Shown: piece after piece, positions 48,866-58,058 of the stretch
Numbering within the stretch: the first letter of the stretch is position 1
Layout of the letters: each line of letters starts with the position of its first letter
NCBI GenBank assembly: GCA_947461205.1
Contig: CANHJG010000009.1
Span: 1 to 64,000, forward strand
Direction: 5' to 3'
DNA: 64,000 bases
Source of the DNA: Opitutia bacterium
Lineage (GTDB): Bacteria; Verrucomicrobiota; Verrucomicrobiia; Opitutales; Opitutaceae
The notes under the pieces: model-generated
Databases searched by the model: none
Told to the model about the DNA's origin: nothing
What the model saw: the letters and a program-made list of their open reading frames with translations, nothing else
Program-made: the position numbers and the translations under genes

Positions 48866-50248
48866 TCACGGATCCTGCGGCGTGATCGGGAAATTGCCGG
48901 TGGTGCGCTTGGCGACGGGCGGTACGGGGTTCGGGTAGTAGCGCTTCCGCCAGGCTTCGTGCTTCGTGGTCAGCTCGGCGACTTTGGCGGAATTCTGCTC
49001 GGCGAGATTGCGGTCCTCGCCGAGGTCGTCGGCGGGGCGGTAGAGACGGGCGGTTGTTTCCCAGGCGCGTTTCACGAGCTTCCAGTGACCGTCGAGCACG
49101 GCGTAGTTTTGCTGGTTTTCCCAGTGGAGCGCGCCCGTGCGGGCAAAGGGTTCGCCGCGGAAAAGTGGGAGGAGCGATTGGCCGTGGATTTCGTGGCTGG
49201 CGGCGGGCTTTACGCCGGCGGCGTCGAGCAGCGTGGGGAGGATATCCATCGTGATCGCCGGACCGGCGCTCACGGTGCCAGCGGGGATTTTTCCGGGCCA
49301 GCGCGCGAGGAACGGCACGCGCAGGCCACCCTCGGTCAGACCGAATTTGTAGCCGCGGAGGGGGCCGTTGGAATAGTCGGCGCCTTCGGGGCCGTAGTGG
49401 TTGAGTTCGGCGCTCGGGCCATTGTCGGAGGTGAAAACGACGAGGGTGTTGTGGGCGAGCTTCAGTTCGTCGAGCGTGGCGAGCACTTGGCCGATGCCGG
49501 TGTCGAGTCGCTCGACCATCGCGGCGTAGAGCGCGAAGAGGCCGCGGTCGGGAAAGAGGCGGCGGTACTTCTGGACGAGCTCGACGGGCGCTTCGAGCGG
49601 GTAGTGCGGGGCGTTGAAGGCAAGGTAGAGGAAGAACGGTTTTTCGGCCGCGGCATCGCGGCGGATGAACTCGACGGCCTTGGCGGCGAGTTGGTCGGTG
49701 TAGTAGCCCTTGCCGGTGACGTCGATGGGCGTCTCGTTGGCGAACGTCTCCTTCACCTCCCAGAAGCGCGGGGTCCCGATGAGCGAGCCCCAGAATTCGT
49801 CGAAGCCGTGGGTGCGGGGCCAATTTTTCTCCGCGTGGCCGATGTGCCATTTGCCGACGAGGGAGCTGCGGTAGCCGGCGGGTTTGAGGGCTTCGGGAAT
49901 CGTGATCGCGGCGTGGGCGAGGGCGAGGATCGGGACGTTGCCGCGGGCGTCGGGGCTGGCGAGCTCGGGCACGCCGACGCTGTGCGGGTAGCGGCCGGTG
50001 AGGAGCGCGGCGCGGGTGGGGGAGCACATCGGGGCGGAGGAGCGGTAGTGCGTGAGTTTCACGCCCTCCTTGGCGAGCCGGTCGAGGTTGGGCGTGTCGA
50101 TTTTGGAGCCGTCGTGACCGAGGTCGGCCCAACCGAGATCGTCGGCGAGGATGACAATCAGGTTCGGCGCGCGCTCGGCGGCGCGGCCGCGGCAGGCGAG
50201 GAGAGTCAGGCTCAGAACGACGAGGCGGAGAACGAGGGTGGAGGGCAT
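48866..50248 (-). CDS. Exported formylglycine sulfatase, arylsulfatase-like
   Basis: A 460-residue protein with signal MPSTLVLRLVVLSLTLLACR and sulfatase domain APNLIVILADDLGWADLGHD. The maturation motif is MCSPTRAALLTGRYPHSVG with Cys75 in C-S-P-T-R. Further motifs are YRSSLVGKWHIGHAEKNWPR (Lys-Trp-His, conserved) and VVFTSDNGPSAE (Asp-Asn). This is closer to classic arylsulfatases than the two sulfatases with heparan-type features in this window. The exact sulfated substrate is unknown. ATG 50248 is used because the frame to 50431 overlaps the divergent receptor gene. It is read away from the TonB receptor, so the two may share a divergent promoter region of about 185 bases. Confidence 0.92.
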   Translation of the reverse strand: MPSTLVLRLVVLSLTLLACRGRAAERAPNLIVILADDLGWADLGHDGSKIDTPNLDRLAKEGVKLTHYRSSAPMCSPTRAALLTGRYPHSVGVPELASPDARGNVPILALAHAAITIPEALKPAGYRSSLVGKWHIGHAEKNWPRTHGFDEFWGSLIGTPRFWEVKETFANETPIDVTGKGYYTDQLAAKAVEFIRRDAAAEKPFFLYLAFNAPHYPLEAPVELVQKYRRLFPDRGLFALYAAMVERLDTGIGQVLATLDELKLAHNTLVVFTSDNGPSAELNHYGPEGADYSNGPLRGYKFGLTEGGLRVPFLARWPGKIPAGTVSAGPAITMDILPTLLDAAGVKPAASHEIHGQSLLPLFRGEPFARTGALHWENQQNYAVLDGHWKLVKRAWETTARLYRPADDLGEDRNLAEQNSAKVAELTTKHEAWRKRYYPNPVPPVAKRTTGNFPITPQDP

Positions 50249-50433
50249 GGTGGAGTGGGAGGACAGGAGCGAAGCGCGGGGCGAGCGGGTGCGCACGCGA
50301 ATTGTGGCGCTGGCCGCGGAGGAAAAAAATCGACAATGGCTCTGAAGCTCATCCCAATTTTGGGCTGCTGCCCCGAGCCTCGCGACCAACCCGACCGAGG
50401 TGGCGGTGTCCCACCTCAACCCCGACTGCACTC

Positions 50434-53361
50434 ATGAAACGCACTTCTGTCTTGGCTCTGTTCTGGTTCCTGCTGGGCGCGATCGCGCCGACCGTTTTCG
50501 CCGCGACCGGCTCGATCGCCGGCAATGTCAGCAATGCCGGCACGGGCAATCTGCTCGAAGGCGCGCGCATTGCGCTGCCGGTGCTGCGGCTCGATACGCT
50601 CACGGACGAGACGGGTCGCTTCGTGTTGGCGGATGTGCCCGCGGGAGCGCACGAGCTCGTCGTGACTTATCTCGGGCTCGATACCCAGAAATTCACCGTC
50701 AACGTCACCGCCGGTCAGCGCGCGATCCGGGACTTCGATCTCACCACGGGCGTTTACCAGCTGCAGGCCTTCACGGTCACCGGCGAACGCGAAGGTAACG
50801 CGGCGGCGCTCACCGCCCAGCGCAATGCGACGAACAAAAAGGACGTCGTTGCCCTCGATGCCTACGGAAACTTGCCGAACATGAACGCGAGCGAACTCGC
50901 CGTGCTCCTGCCCGGCGTCGCCGGCAATCTCAGTGACGAGGGAAATATCGTCGGCTTCACCGTGCGCGGCATGCCGCCGGCGATGAACACGATCACGATC
51001 GACGGCGCGCTGATGGGTTCGCAAGGCGGTATGGCCCGCGCGACGCGCATCCACACGATCACGGGATCGATGTTCGAGGCGCTCGAAGTCACCAAGGGCC
51101 ACACGCCCGACAAGGAGGCCGGCTCACTCGGCGGCACGGTCAATCTCAAGAGCCGCTCGACGCTCAGCATGAAGGAAAAGCGCCGCGTCACCTACAATTT
51201 CTCCGGCCGCCTCGCGCCTCCGGGCACCCAGCAAATTCCGCTGCGCGAGGAGCACCGTTTCCATCCGCTCTTCAATCTCGGCTACCAAGAGGTGTTCGAC
51301 GTGCCGGGCGGGCAGCGGAACCTCGGCGTGTCGGTCAACCTTTTCTACAGCGAGCAGGCGGTCGGCTTTTTTAGCACGACGCGTGATTTTCAGGACACGG
51401 CGGCGACGCCGGCCTACGTCTGGGATTACCGCACGCAGGACAACTACAACAACCGCAAGCAATCGAGCGTGAACGCGAAGCTCGACTACCGGCTCTCGGC
51501 GAACTCCAAGTTCTCGCTCAACCTGATCTACAATGACGCGTTTGAGCGGTTTCGCCTGCGGTATTTATTCCGGGCGTTCACGGGCAACCAAAGTATCGTG
51601 CCCAACGCCACCACCTCTGGCGTGATCCCGGGCTTCACGTCGCGCCTCACCGAGGTCCGGCCCGTCGCCGCTTCGACCATCGATATCACGTCGCAGATGT
51701 CCCATTATTACCACCGCCAGCGCCACGTGGATTTCGGTGGCGAGCACACGTTTGGCCGGCTGGAGCTCGACTACAATGCGGTGTTCAGTCCCGACCACAT
51801 CAACGGCGGCGGCGGCGAGGGCGGCGTGCTCGTAAACCGGGTGACCGGCGTGGGCTGGAAGCTCGATCGCACCCAGTCCGATCTTTACCCGCGTTTCATC
51901 CAAAACGGTGGGCCGGACATCGCGAATCCTGCCAGCTATCGCCCGAACAGTTTGAATTTTGCCGAAGGGACCAACATCCACGAAATCCGCGAGGTGCGCG
52001 GCAATGCCCGCTACCGGCTCACGCAGGAGAACCCCCTCTATCTCAAAACCGGATTCCGCCTGCGCGAGGAAACGGCCGGGGACATCAACCGCGACCGGCG
52101 CTCGATTTTCACGGGCACGAATTCCGCCCAGTTGCCCACGGATCTGACGGTTGTGACGTATGGCGACCGCAAGACGGGGCTGAAAATCCCCGCGTGGAAC
52201 GCCAACGCGATCAGCGTTGGCCGCGCGCCCGTCAATGCCGCGCTGTGGCGCGACGACGTCTATTTCGCGGAGAGCCAGAAATTCATCGGCACGCGCGAGG
52301 TCACGGAGACGGTCACGGCCGGCTACCTGATGACGCAGGGTACGTGGGGCCGCACCGGATTCATTGCCGGGGTGCGCGGCGAGAAAACCGAGGATGACAG
52401 CTGGGGCTGGGTGCGCGCGCGCGTCGGCAGCACCGCCGCCCAACAGGCTGCCGACCCCGTCGGCTCGGCCCAGCGCGACTACGCGAATACCCGGCGGGAA
52501 ATCTCGGGCAGCTACTCCAAGCTCTTCCCCAGCGCGCATCTCACCCGCGATCTTTTGCCGAACCTCAAGGCGCGGCTGAGCTGGTCGAACAGTTTCGGCC
52601 GGCCGCCGCTGTCCAATTTGCTCCCCAACGAGACCGTCAACGAAACTGCGCAGACGCTCACGATCAATAATCCGAGTCTCAGACCGCAGACGGCGGAAAG
52701 CTGGGACGCCGCGTTGGAATATTATTTCGAGCCCGTCGGCAGCCTCTCGGTCAGCTGGTTTCATAAGACGATCAAGGATTACTTCGTGAACGGCGTGCTG
52801 GCCGGCACGGTCGGCAGCGGCGCCGACAACGGTTACAACGGCGAGTATTCGGGCTTCACGATTTTGACGCGCGACAACCTGGGCACGGCGATCGTGCAAG
52901 GCTGGGAGTTGGCCTATCAGCAGCAGTTCACGTTTCTGCCCGGCTTGCTCAAGACCCTCGGCGTCTCGGCCAACACCACGATCCTCGAGACGCACGGCGA
53001 TTTCGGCTCGACCACCGCGACCCGCAAAACCGGTGAAGTCCCGGGCTTCGTGCCGCGCACCGCCAATCTCAGCCTCAGCTGGCGTTACCGGAAGTTCGGC
53101 ACGCGCCTGAACGTCAATCGCACCGGCGAGTATATCAACGCCTTCACGGCCAGCGGCTCCGGTCGCAACCAATACACGCTGCAACGCACCGTGGTAAACG
53201 TTGGGGCCGCGTATCAGTTCCGCCCGGCGATGAGTTTCTCCGTGGACGTCGGCAATATCTTCAACGAGGCGCAGGTGTTCTATCGCGGCATCTCGGACAA
53301 TATCTCCGAATACCGTATTCCCGGTGTGACCGTCACGGTGGGCGTCAGCGGGCGGTTTTGA
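50434..53361 (+). CDS. TonB-dependent receptor with carboxypeptidase-like N-terminal domain
   Basis: A 975-residue outer-membrane receptor with signal peptide MKRTSVLALFWFLLGAIAPT. A CarboxypepD_reg-like beta-sandwich follows (GSIAGNVSNAGTGNLLEGAR to about residue 105). A TonB-box-like segment is YQLQAFTVTGERE. The plug domain (about 130-240) has GFTVRGMPPAMNTITIDGAL and the barrel ends in GVTVTVGVSGRF. The layout is that of a glycan-import receptor (SusC-like), but no SusD-like protein is encoded beside it, as is common in Verrucomicrobiota. Directly downstream are a sulfatase and a phosphatase, suggesting it imports a sulfated polysaccharide fragment. Confidence 0.93.
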   Translation: MKRTSVLALFWFLLGAIAPTVFAATGSIAGNVSNAGTGNLLEGARIALPVLRLDTLTDETGRFVLADVPAGAHELVVTYLGLDTQKFTVNVTAGQRAIRDFDLTTGVYQLQAFTVTGEREGNAAALTAQRNATNKKDVVALDAYGNLPNMNASELAVLLPGVAGNLSDEGNIVGFTVRGMPPAMNTITIDGALMGSQGGMARATRIHTITGSMFEALEVTKGHTPDKEAGSLGGTVNLKSRSTLSMKEKRRVTYNFSGRLAPPGTQQIPLREEHRFHPLFNLGYQEVFDVPGGQRNLGVSVNLFYSEQAVGFFSTTRDFQDTAATPAYVWDYRTQDNYNNRKQSSVNAKLDYRLSANSKFSLNLIYNDAFERFRLRYLFRAFTGNQSIVPNATTSGVIPGFTSRLTEVRPVAASTIDITSQMSHYYHRQRHVDFGGEHTFGRLELDYNAVFSPDHINGGGGEGGVLVNRVTGVGWKLDRTQSDLYPRFIQNGGPDIANPASYRPNSLNFAEGTNIHEIREVRGNARYRLTQENPLYLKTGFRLREETAGDINRDRRSIFTGTNSAQLPTDLTVVTYGDRKTGLKIPAWNANAISVGRAPVNAALWRDDVYFAESQKFIGTREVTETVTAGYLMTQGTWGRTGFIAGVRGEKTEDDSWGWVRARVGSTAAQQAADPVGSAQRDYANTRREISGSYSKLFPSAHLTRDLLPNLKARLSWSNSFGRPPLSNLLPNETVNETAQTLTINNPSLRPQTAESWDAALEYYFEPVGSLSVSWFHKTIKDYFVNGVLAGTVGSGADNGYNGEYSGFTILTRDNLGTAIVQGWELAYQQQFTFLPGLLKTLGVSANTTILETHGDFGSTTATRKTGEVPGFVPRTANLSLSWRYRKFGTRLNVNRTGEYINAFTASGSGRNQYTLQRTVVNVGAAYQFRPAMSFSVDVGNIFNEAQVFYRGISDNISEYRIPGVTVTVGVSGRF

Positions 53362-53381
53362 TTTTCTTGGAAAAACTGCGT

Positions 53382-53412
53382 GCGGCCCGCTTTTTTCCGT
53401 GTGGCGGGCCGC
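53382..53412 (+). terminator. Hairpin after the TonB receptor gene (attenuator or terminator-like)
   Basis: GCGGCCCGC (53382-53390) and GCGGGCCGC (53404-53412) form a perfect 9-bp stem with a T-rich loop. There is no T-run after it, so it may be an attenuator or processing site between the receptor and sulfatase genes rather than a full terminator. Confidence 0.5.
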
Positions 53413-53433
53413 AGACTGTTCCAACGTCGTGGC

Positions 53434-54885
53434 ATGAAGCTCCGCCCCTTAGTTTTCCTCGCGTGCGCCGTCGTGTCCCTCGGTTTCGCCGGGACTGCCT
53501 CGGCGGCCGCCGCGAAACGCCCCAACATTCTCTGGCTCATCGGCGAAGATTTTTCGCCCGACCTCGCGTGCTATGGCGTGAAAGAAGTGACGTCGCCGAA
53601 TCTCGACCGGCTCGCGGCGCAGGGCATGCGGTTCAACCGGATGTTTACCACTGCGCCGGTGTGCAGTGCGTCGCGCTCGGCGTTCATGACCGGCATGTAT
53701 CAGACCACGATTGGCGCTCACAATCACCGCTCGCACCGGGACGACGGTTACCAGGTGCCGGCGGGCGTGCGGCCGATCACCGGCTGGATGCGCGACGCCG
53801 GTTATTTCACGGCGAACATCCGCGAGTTTCCGGCGGCGCTGGGCATCCGCGGTTCGGGCAAGACGGACTGGAATTTCACGTACCCGGCCCAGCCCTTCGA
53901 TTCGGACCAGTGGCGCGACCTCAAGGGCAAGCAGCCGTTTCTGGCGCAGGTGAATTTTTCCGAGACGCACCGCGCCTTCAAAGGCCCCAAGCGGGCCGAT
54001 CCCGCGAAAGTGGCGCTGCCGCCGATTTACCCCGATCACCCGGTGGCGCGCGAGGACTGGGCGGCCTACCTCGACGATGCGAGTGAACTCGACCGCAAGA
54101 TCGGCCTCGTGCTGAAGCAACTCGAGGCGGAGGGCCTCGCCGACGACACCGTGATTATTTTTATGGGCGATCACGGTCAGGCCCATGTGCGCGGCAAACA
54201 GTTCGTCTATGATGACGGGCTGCGCGTGCCATTCATTGTGCGCTGGGCGAAGAATTTTCCCGAGCCCAAGGGTTTTAAGTCCGGCACGGTGAGCGACCGG
54301 ATCATGGAAGCGATCGATCTTGCGCCGACGCTGCTCGACGTCGCGGGGGCGGCGAAACCGGCGAAGATGCAGGGCCGCATTTTATTTGGCGACCGGGCGG
54401 AGCCGGCGCGCGAGGTGGCGTTTGGCGCCCGCGACCGGTGCGACGAGACGGTGTTTCGCTTCCGGACGGTGCGCGATGCGCGTTATCGCTACATTCGGAA
54501 TTTCACGCCCGAGCGCCCGTTTCTCCAGGCCAACGCCTACAAGGAGCGCCAATATCCCGTGTGGGCATTAATCAAGGAACTCGGCGCCCAGGGAAAGCTC
54601 ACCGATTGGCAGAAAAATTTCTATCTTTCGTCGACGATGGCGCCGGAGGAACTCTACGACATGGACACCGATCCGTGGGCGATGAACAACCTCGTGAATT
54701 CTAAAGAGCCGGTGCACCAGACGACCCTCGCGCGGTTGCGGGGCACACTGGAGCAGTGGATCGTCGAGTCCGATGACCAAGGGCGCGTGCTGGAGCCGAC
54801 CGCGCTCGCGGCAGCGGCCGGGGCGACGAAGCCGGCGACCGGCGGCAACACGGCCAAGCAGAAGAAAGCCAAGCCGGCGAATTGA
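53434..54885 (+). CDS. Exported formylglycine sulfatase, heparan-N-sulfatase-like (paralogue 2)
   Basis: A 483-residue protein with signal MKLRPLVFLACAVVSLGFAG. The sulfatase fold begins RPNILWLIGEDFSPDLACYG and holds TAPVCSASRSAFMTGMYQTT, with Cys77 in C-S-A-S-R. The Ala in place of Pro is typical of heparan N-sulfatase (SGSH)-like enzymes. FMGDHGQAHVRGKQFVYDDG carries the conserved Asp-His. The C-terminal FGARDRCDETVFRFRTVRDA is closely shared with the paralogue at 45112. The final 30 residues are Ala/Lys-rich. It lies 72 bases downstream of the TonB receptor with a hairpin between. ATG 53434 begins the signal. Confidence 0.92.
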   Translation: MKLRPLVFLACAVVSLGFAGTASAAAAKRPNILWLIGEDFSPDLACYGVKEVTSPNLDRLAAQGMRFNRMFTTAPVCSASRSAFMTGMYQTTIGAHNHRSHRDDGYQVPAGVRPITGWMRDAGYFTANIREFPAALGIRGSGKTDWNFTYPAQPFDSDQWRDLKGKQPFLAQVNFSETHRAFKGPKRADPAKVALPPIYPDHPVAREDWAAYLDDASELDRKIGLVLKQLEAEGLADDTVIIFMGDHGQAHVRGKQFVYDDGLRVPFIVRWAKNFPEPKGFKSGTVSDRIMEAIDLAPTLLDVAGAAKPAKMQGRILFGDRAEPAREVAFGARDRCDETVFRFRTVRDARYRYIRNFTPERPFLQANAYKERQYPVWALIKELGAQGKLTDWQKNFYLSSTMAPEELYDMDTDPWAMNNLVNSKEPVHQTTLARLRGTLEQWIVESDDQGRVLEPTALAAAAGATKPATGGNTAKQKKAKPAN

Positions 54886-55000
54886 GCGGGGAGGCCGGGA
54901 CCGAGCCCGGGATGGGCCGGAGGCCGCCGTGTGATGATTCGGTGAGCAGGCCTGCGCCGGCTTGCGGGGGAAGGGTGGACGTGCCGTGCTGGCGGCCCGC

Positions 55001-56656
55001 ATGACACCGCGATTTTTCCATCTCCCGTTTTTTTTGCCATTGATTAGTCTGGCGGGCGCGGCCGACGCGATACCGCCCAAGCTGGCGGTGGTGATCTCGG
55101 TCGACCAGTTGCGGGCGGATTACCTCGTGCGGTTCCGGCCGTATTTTGGCGAGGGCGGCTTCAAGCGACTGCTCGAGGGCGGGACCGAATTTCGCAACGC
55201 CCGCTATCGGCATGCGATCACGCAGACAGCGCCGGGCCACGCGCAGATGCTGAGCGGAGTGTTCGCCAACGTCCACGGCATCATTGGCAACGAGTGGCTC
55301 GACCGCACCTCGTGGGAGCAGGTCAACTCGGTGGAAGACCGCGATTCGCCGCTGGTGGGCATCGCGCCGGCGGAGTTGGGGCCGGTGCAGGCGAAGGCGC
55401 AGGAGAAGACCGGGCGTTCGCCGAAGAATTTGTTGGCGGCGACGGTGGGCGACCAGCTGAAGCTGCGCGACGGGGCGAAGGCGAAAGTGTTCACGGTTTC
55501 AAATAAGGACCGCTCGGCGATTTTGCTCGGGGGCCAGCGCGGCGACGCGGCGTATTGGGATGAGAACGGGAAATTTGTGACGTCACGCCACTACCGGGCG
55601 GCGTTGCCGGCTTGGGTGGTGGCGTTCAACGCGGAGAAAAAGGCGGAGGCGGCGTTCGGCCGGGTCTGGGAGCGCGTGCTCGCGCCCGCGGTGTATGAGA
55701 CGGTGCAGGGTCCGGACGACGCGGCGGGCGAGACGGTGGACTTTGGGTTCACCCGGGTGTTTCCGAAAACGGTGAACGGCGGCACGGCGGCGGTCTCGCC
55801 GAAATTTTTCACGGCCTATGAAAACTCGCCGTTCAGCACGGAAGCGTTGGGCGAGTTCGTCCAGCGGGCGGTGGTCGAGGAGCGCCTCGGGCGGCATGAA
55901 GGCACCGATTTGCTCGGCGTGAGTTTTTCGCAGATCGACGCGATCGGGCACAGCTACGGGCCCGACAGCCATGAGGTGATGGACTCGATGCTACGGCTCG
56001 ACCGGGTGCTCGCGGCGATTCTCGAGCGTCTCGACCGCGAGGTCGGACTCGCCCGTTGCGTGGTCGTGCTCACGGCGGATCACGGCGTGGCGCCTTTGCC
56101 CGAGGGTTCTAGGGAGGGCCGCGGGGGACGGATCAAGGTGGCGGAGCTCGATGCGGCGGTGCAGCAGGCGCTCGACGGGGCGTTTGGCGCGTTGCCGAAG
56201 GGCGAGACGTGGTTTGCGCGCGACAACCTCTCGTATCATCTGCGGCCGGGTGCGCTGGCGGCGAGGTCGGTCAGCGCCAAGGACGCGGGCGTCGTGGTGA
56301 AGACGGCGCTGAGGGCGACCCCGGTGGTGGCGGAAGCGTATACGCGCGAGGAGATTCTCGCGGCGGAGCCGGCGGGTGACAGCGTGCTCGCGATGGTCCG
56401 GCGCAGCTATCACGCGGAGCGCGGGCGCGATGTGATCATCGTGCCGAAGCCGTATTTTATGGTGAAGCCGTCGAGCGGTTCGACCCACGCCACGCCCTAC
56501 GACTACGACACGCACGTGGCGCTCGTGTTTTTCGGGGCGGGGGTGCCGCAGGGTGTGCAGGAAGGCCGCGTGGGCATCGACGATTTGGCGCCGACGCTGG
56601 CGCCGTTGCTGGGCGTCAAGGTTCCTCCGCTCGCGCAGGGGCGGAAGCTGTTCTGA
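55001..56656 (+). CDS. PafA-like alkaline phosphatase family protein
   Basis: A 551-residue protein with signal MTPRFFHLPFFLPLISLAGA. It belongs to the alkaline-phosphatase superfamily of PafA type: PKLAVVISVDQLRADYLVRF with the first metal-ligand Asp, HAITQTAPGHAQMLSGVFAN with the predicted Thr nucleophile (residue 76), DLLGVSFSQIDAIGHSYGPD, and VVLTADHGVAPLPEG with a metal-ligand Asp-His. These enzymes split phosphate monoesters. ATG 55001 is preferred over 54962, which adds an Arg-rich stretch. The gene follows the sulfatase in the same direction, and the three genes (receptor, sulfatase, phosphatase) may form an operon. Substrate is unknown. Confidence 0.88.
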   Translation: MTPRFFHLPFFLPLISLAGAADAIPPKLAVVISVDQLRADYLVRFRPYFGEGGFKRLLEGGTEFRNARYRHAITQTAPGHAQMLSGVFANVHGIIGNEWLDRTSWEQVNSVEDRDSPLVGIAPAELGPVQAKAQEKTGRSPKNLLAATVGDQLKLRDGAKAKVFTVSNKDRSAILLGGQRGDAAYWDENGKFVTSRHYRAALPAWVVAFNAEKKAEAAFGRVWERVLAPAVYETVQGPDDAAGETVDFGFTRVFPKTVNGGTAAVSPKFFTAYENSPFSTEALGEFVQRAVVEERLGRHEGTDLLGVSFSQIDAIGHSYGPDSHEVMDSMLRLDRVLAAILERLDREVGLARCVVVLTADHGVAPLPEGSREGRGGRIKVAELDAAVQQALDGAFGALPKGETWFARDNLSYHLRPGALAARSVSAKDAGVVVKTALRATPVVAEAYTREEILAAEPAGDSVLAMVRRSYHAERGRDVIIVPKPYFMVKPSSGSTHATPYDYDTHVALVFFGAGVPQGVQEGRVGIDDLAPTLAPLLGVKVPPLAQGRKLF

Positions 56657-56677
56657 ACGCGGCCGGAGCGTGCGTGG

Positions 56678-57955
56678 TCAGGCCGGGAGCGGTTTGCCCT
56701 TGGTCTCCGGGGCGAGCCAAATCACGACCAGGCCCACCACATAGACCAATGTGATGATCGCACCGGCCTTCGCGTAGCTGCCGTCGAACATCGTCATCAG
56801 CGCCGACATTTGCAGGGCGCCGGCGGCGGCGAGAATTCGGCCGGCATTATAGGAGAGGCCCTGTCCGGTCGCGCGCACGCGGGTGGGAAAAAGCTCGGGC
56901 AGATAGAGCGGGAAGAATCCGTAGAAGGAGGCAGTCAGGGCGCCGACGGCGAACACCATCACCAAAAACGCCGGGCCGTAACTGTGGAAGCCGCGGAACA
57001 GGATGGCGCAGGTGACGAGCGACCCGAGGCAGAGGAGAAAGAACATCGTGCGGCGTTTGAAAAATCCGCCGATCCAGGCGCCGGCCAAGCAGCCGACGAC
57101 GGCGCCGATGCCGGAGGCCAGGCCCGTCCAGCCCTTGGCCGCGGGGTCGGCGGCGCCGGCCATTTTGTCGGCCCAGAGGGGGAGCCATTGCACGGAGCCC
57201 CAGGTGCCGATGAGCGCGACGGAAGTCAGGACGGTGGCGATCAGGGTGGTGCGCCAGAGCTGAGGGCCGAAAATTTCCTGCAAGGGGCGGATTTTGGTCG
57301 GGCTGGCTTTGACCGCGGCCTGCCATTTTTCCGACTCGGGCACGAAGATCCGGAAGCCAAACGTGAGCAGCGCGGGGGCCGCGCCGATCAGGGCCACCCA
57401 GCGCCAGGAGTCGATGGTGACTTTGAAGAAAATGGCGAAGACCGCGATGAGGGCGAAACCGACATTGGCGGCGGCGCCGATGATGCCGGCCATGAGCGGG
57501 CGGTGTTTTTCCGGCCAGACTTCCATGACGAGGGCAATGCCGAGCGACCACTCTCCGCCCATGCCGAGAGCCGCGATCAACCGCACGGCGCAGAGGTGCC
57601 ACGGCTCCTGGGCGAAATAGATCAATCCAGTGAACAGAGAGTAGACGAGGATGCTCGCGGCCATGGCGCGGACGCGGCCGATTTTATCGCCGAGCCAGCC
57701 GAACACCACGCCGCCACCGGCGGCGCCGATGAGAAACGCCGCCGTCGCATAGCCCATCCACTGGGCGACAAACGCGTCGCTCAGGGCCAGCCCCTGGGCC
57801 TGTTGCATCTGCAGCAGGGCGGGGCGGGCGATGAGCGGGAAGAGGCCCATTTCCATGCCGTCGAACATCCAGCCGAGGAAGGCGGCGACGAGGACGGCGG
57901 CGAGGCGCTTTTTACCGGGCGGTGTGACGGCGGGATCGGGGGTGGGATGCTTCAT
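56678..57955 (-). CDS. MFS transporter (sugar-acid/carboxylate type)
   Basis: A 425-residue protein with 12 membrane helices. The major-facilitator signatures are FGWLGDKIGRVRAMAAS in the loop between helices 2 and 3 and RLIAALGMGGEWSLGIALVM in helix 4, the latter like the sialic-acid and aldohexuronate or aromatic-acid (NanT/AAHS-like) symporters. LPELFPTRVRATGQGLSYN after helix 10 is another marker of this group. It probably imports an organic acid or sugar acid with protons. ATG 57955 is chosen over the longer frame. It lies downstream of the DUF6807 gene on the same strand (103-base gap), so both probably act on the same substrate. Confidence 0.9.
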   Translation of the reverse strand: MKHPTPDPAVTPPGKKRLAAVLVAAFLGWMFDGMEMGLFPLIARPALLQMQQAQGLALSDAFVAQWMGYATAAFLIGAAGGGVVFGWLGDKIGRVRAMAASILVYSLFTGLIYFAQEPWHLCAVRLIAALGMGGEWSLGIALVMEVWPEKHRPLMAGIIGAAANVGFALIAVFAIFFKVTIDSWRWVALIGAAPALLTFGFRIFVPESEKWQAAVKASPTKIRPLQEIFGPQLWRTTLIATVLTSVALIGTWGSVQWLPLWADKMAGAADPAAKGWTGLASGIGAVVGCLAGAWIGGFFKRRTMFFLLCLGSLVTCAILFRGFHSYGPAFLVMVFAVGALTASFYGFFPLYLPELFPTRVRATGQGLSYNAGRILAAAGALQMSALMTMFDGSYAKAGAIITLVYVVGLVVIWLAPETKGKPLPA

Positions 57956-58058
57956 GGGGATGGGGGGGTAAGAGGGAGGAGAGCGCGGCGGTTTGTCGAG
58001 CGGGCGACGCGAAAAATCTGCCGATTTCTCCGCGGGCGGAAGGCCGGCGCCGGGGGCG

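Noticed and set aside
48866-50431. Longer sulfatase start at 50431
   Set aside because: It would place 61 non-signal residues before the signal peptide and overlap the upstream region of the divergent receptor; ATG 50248 fits.
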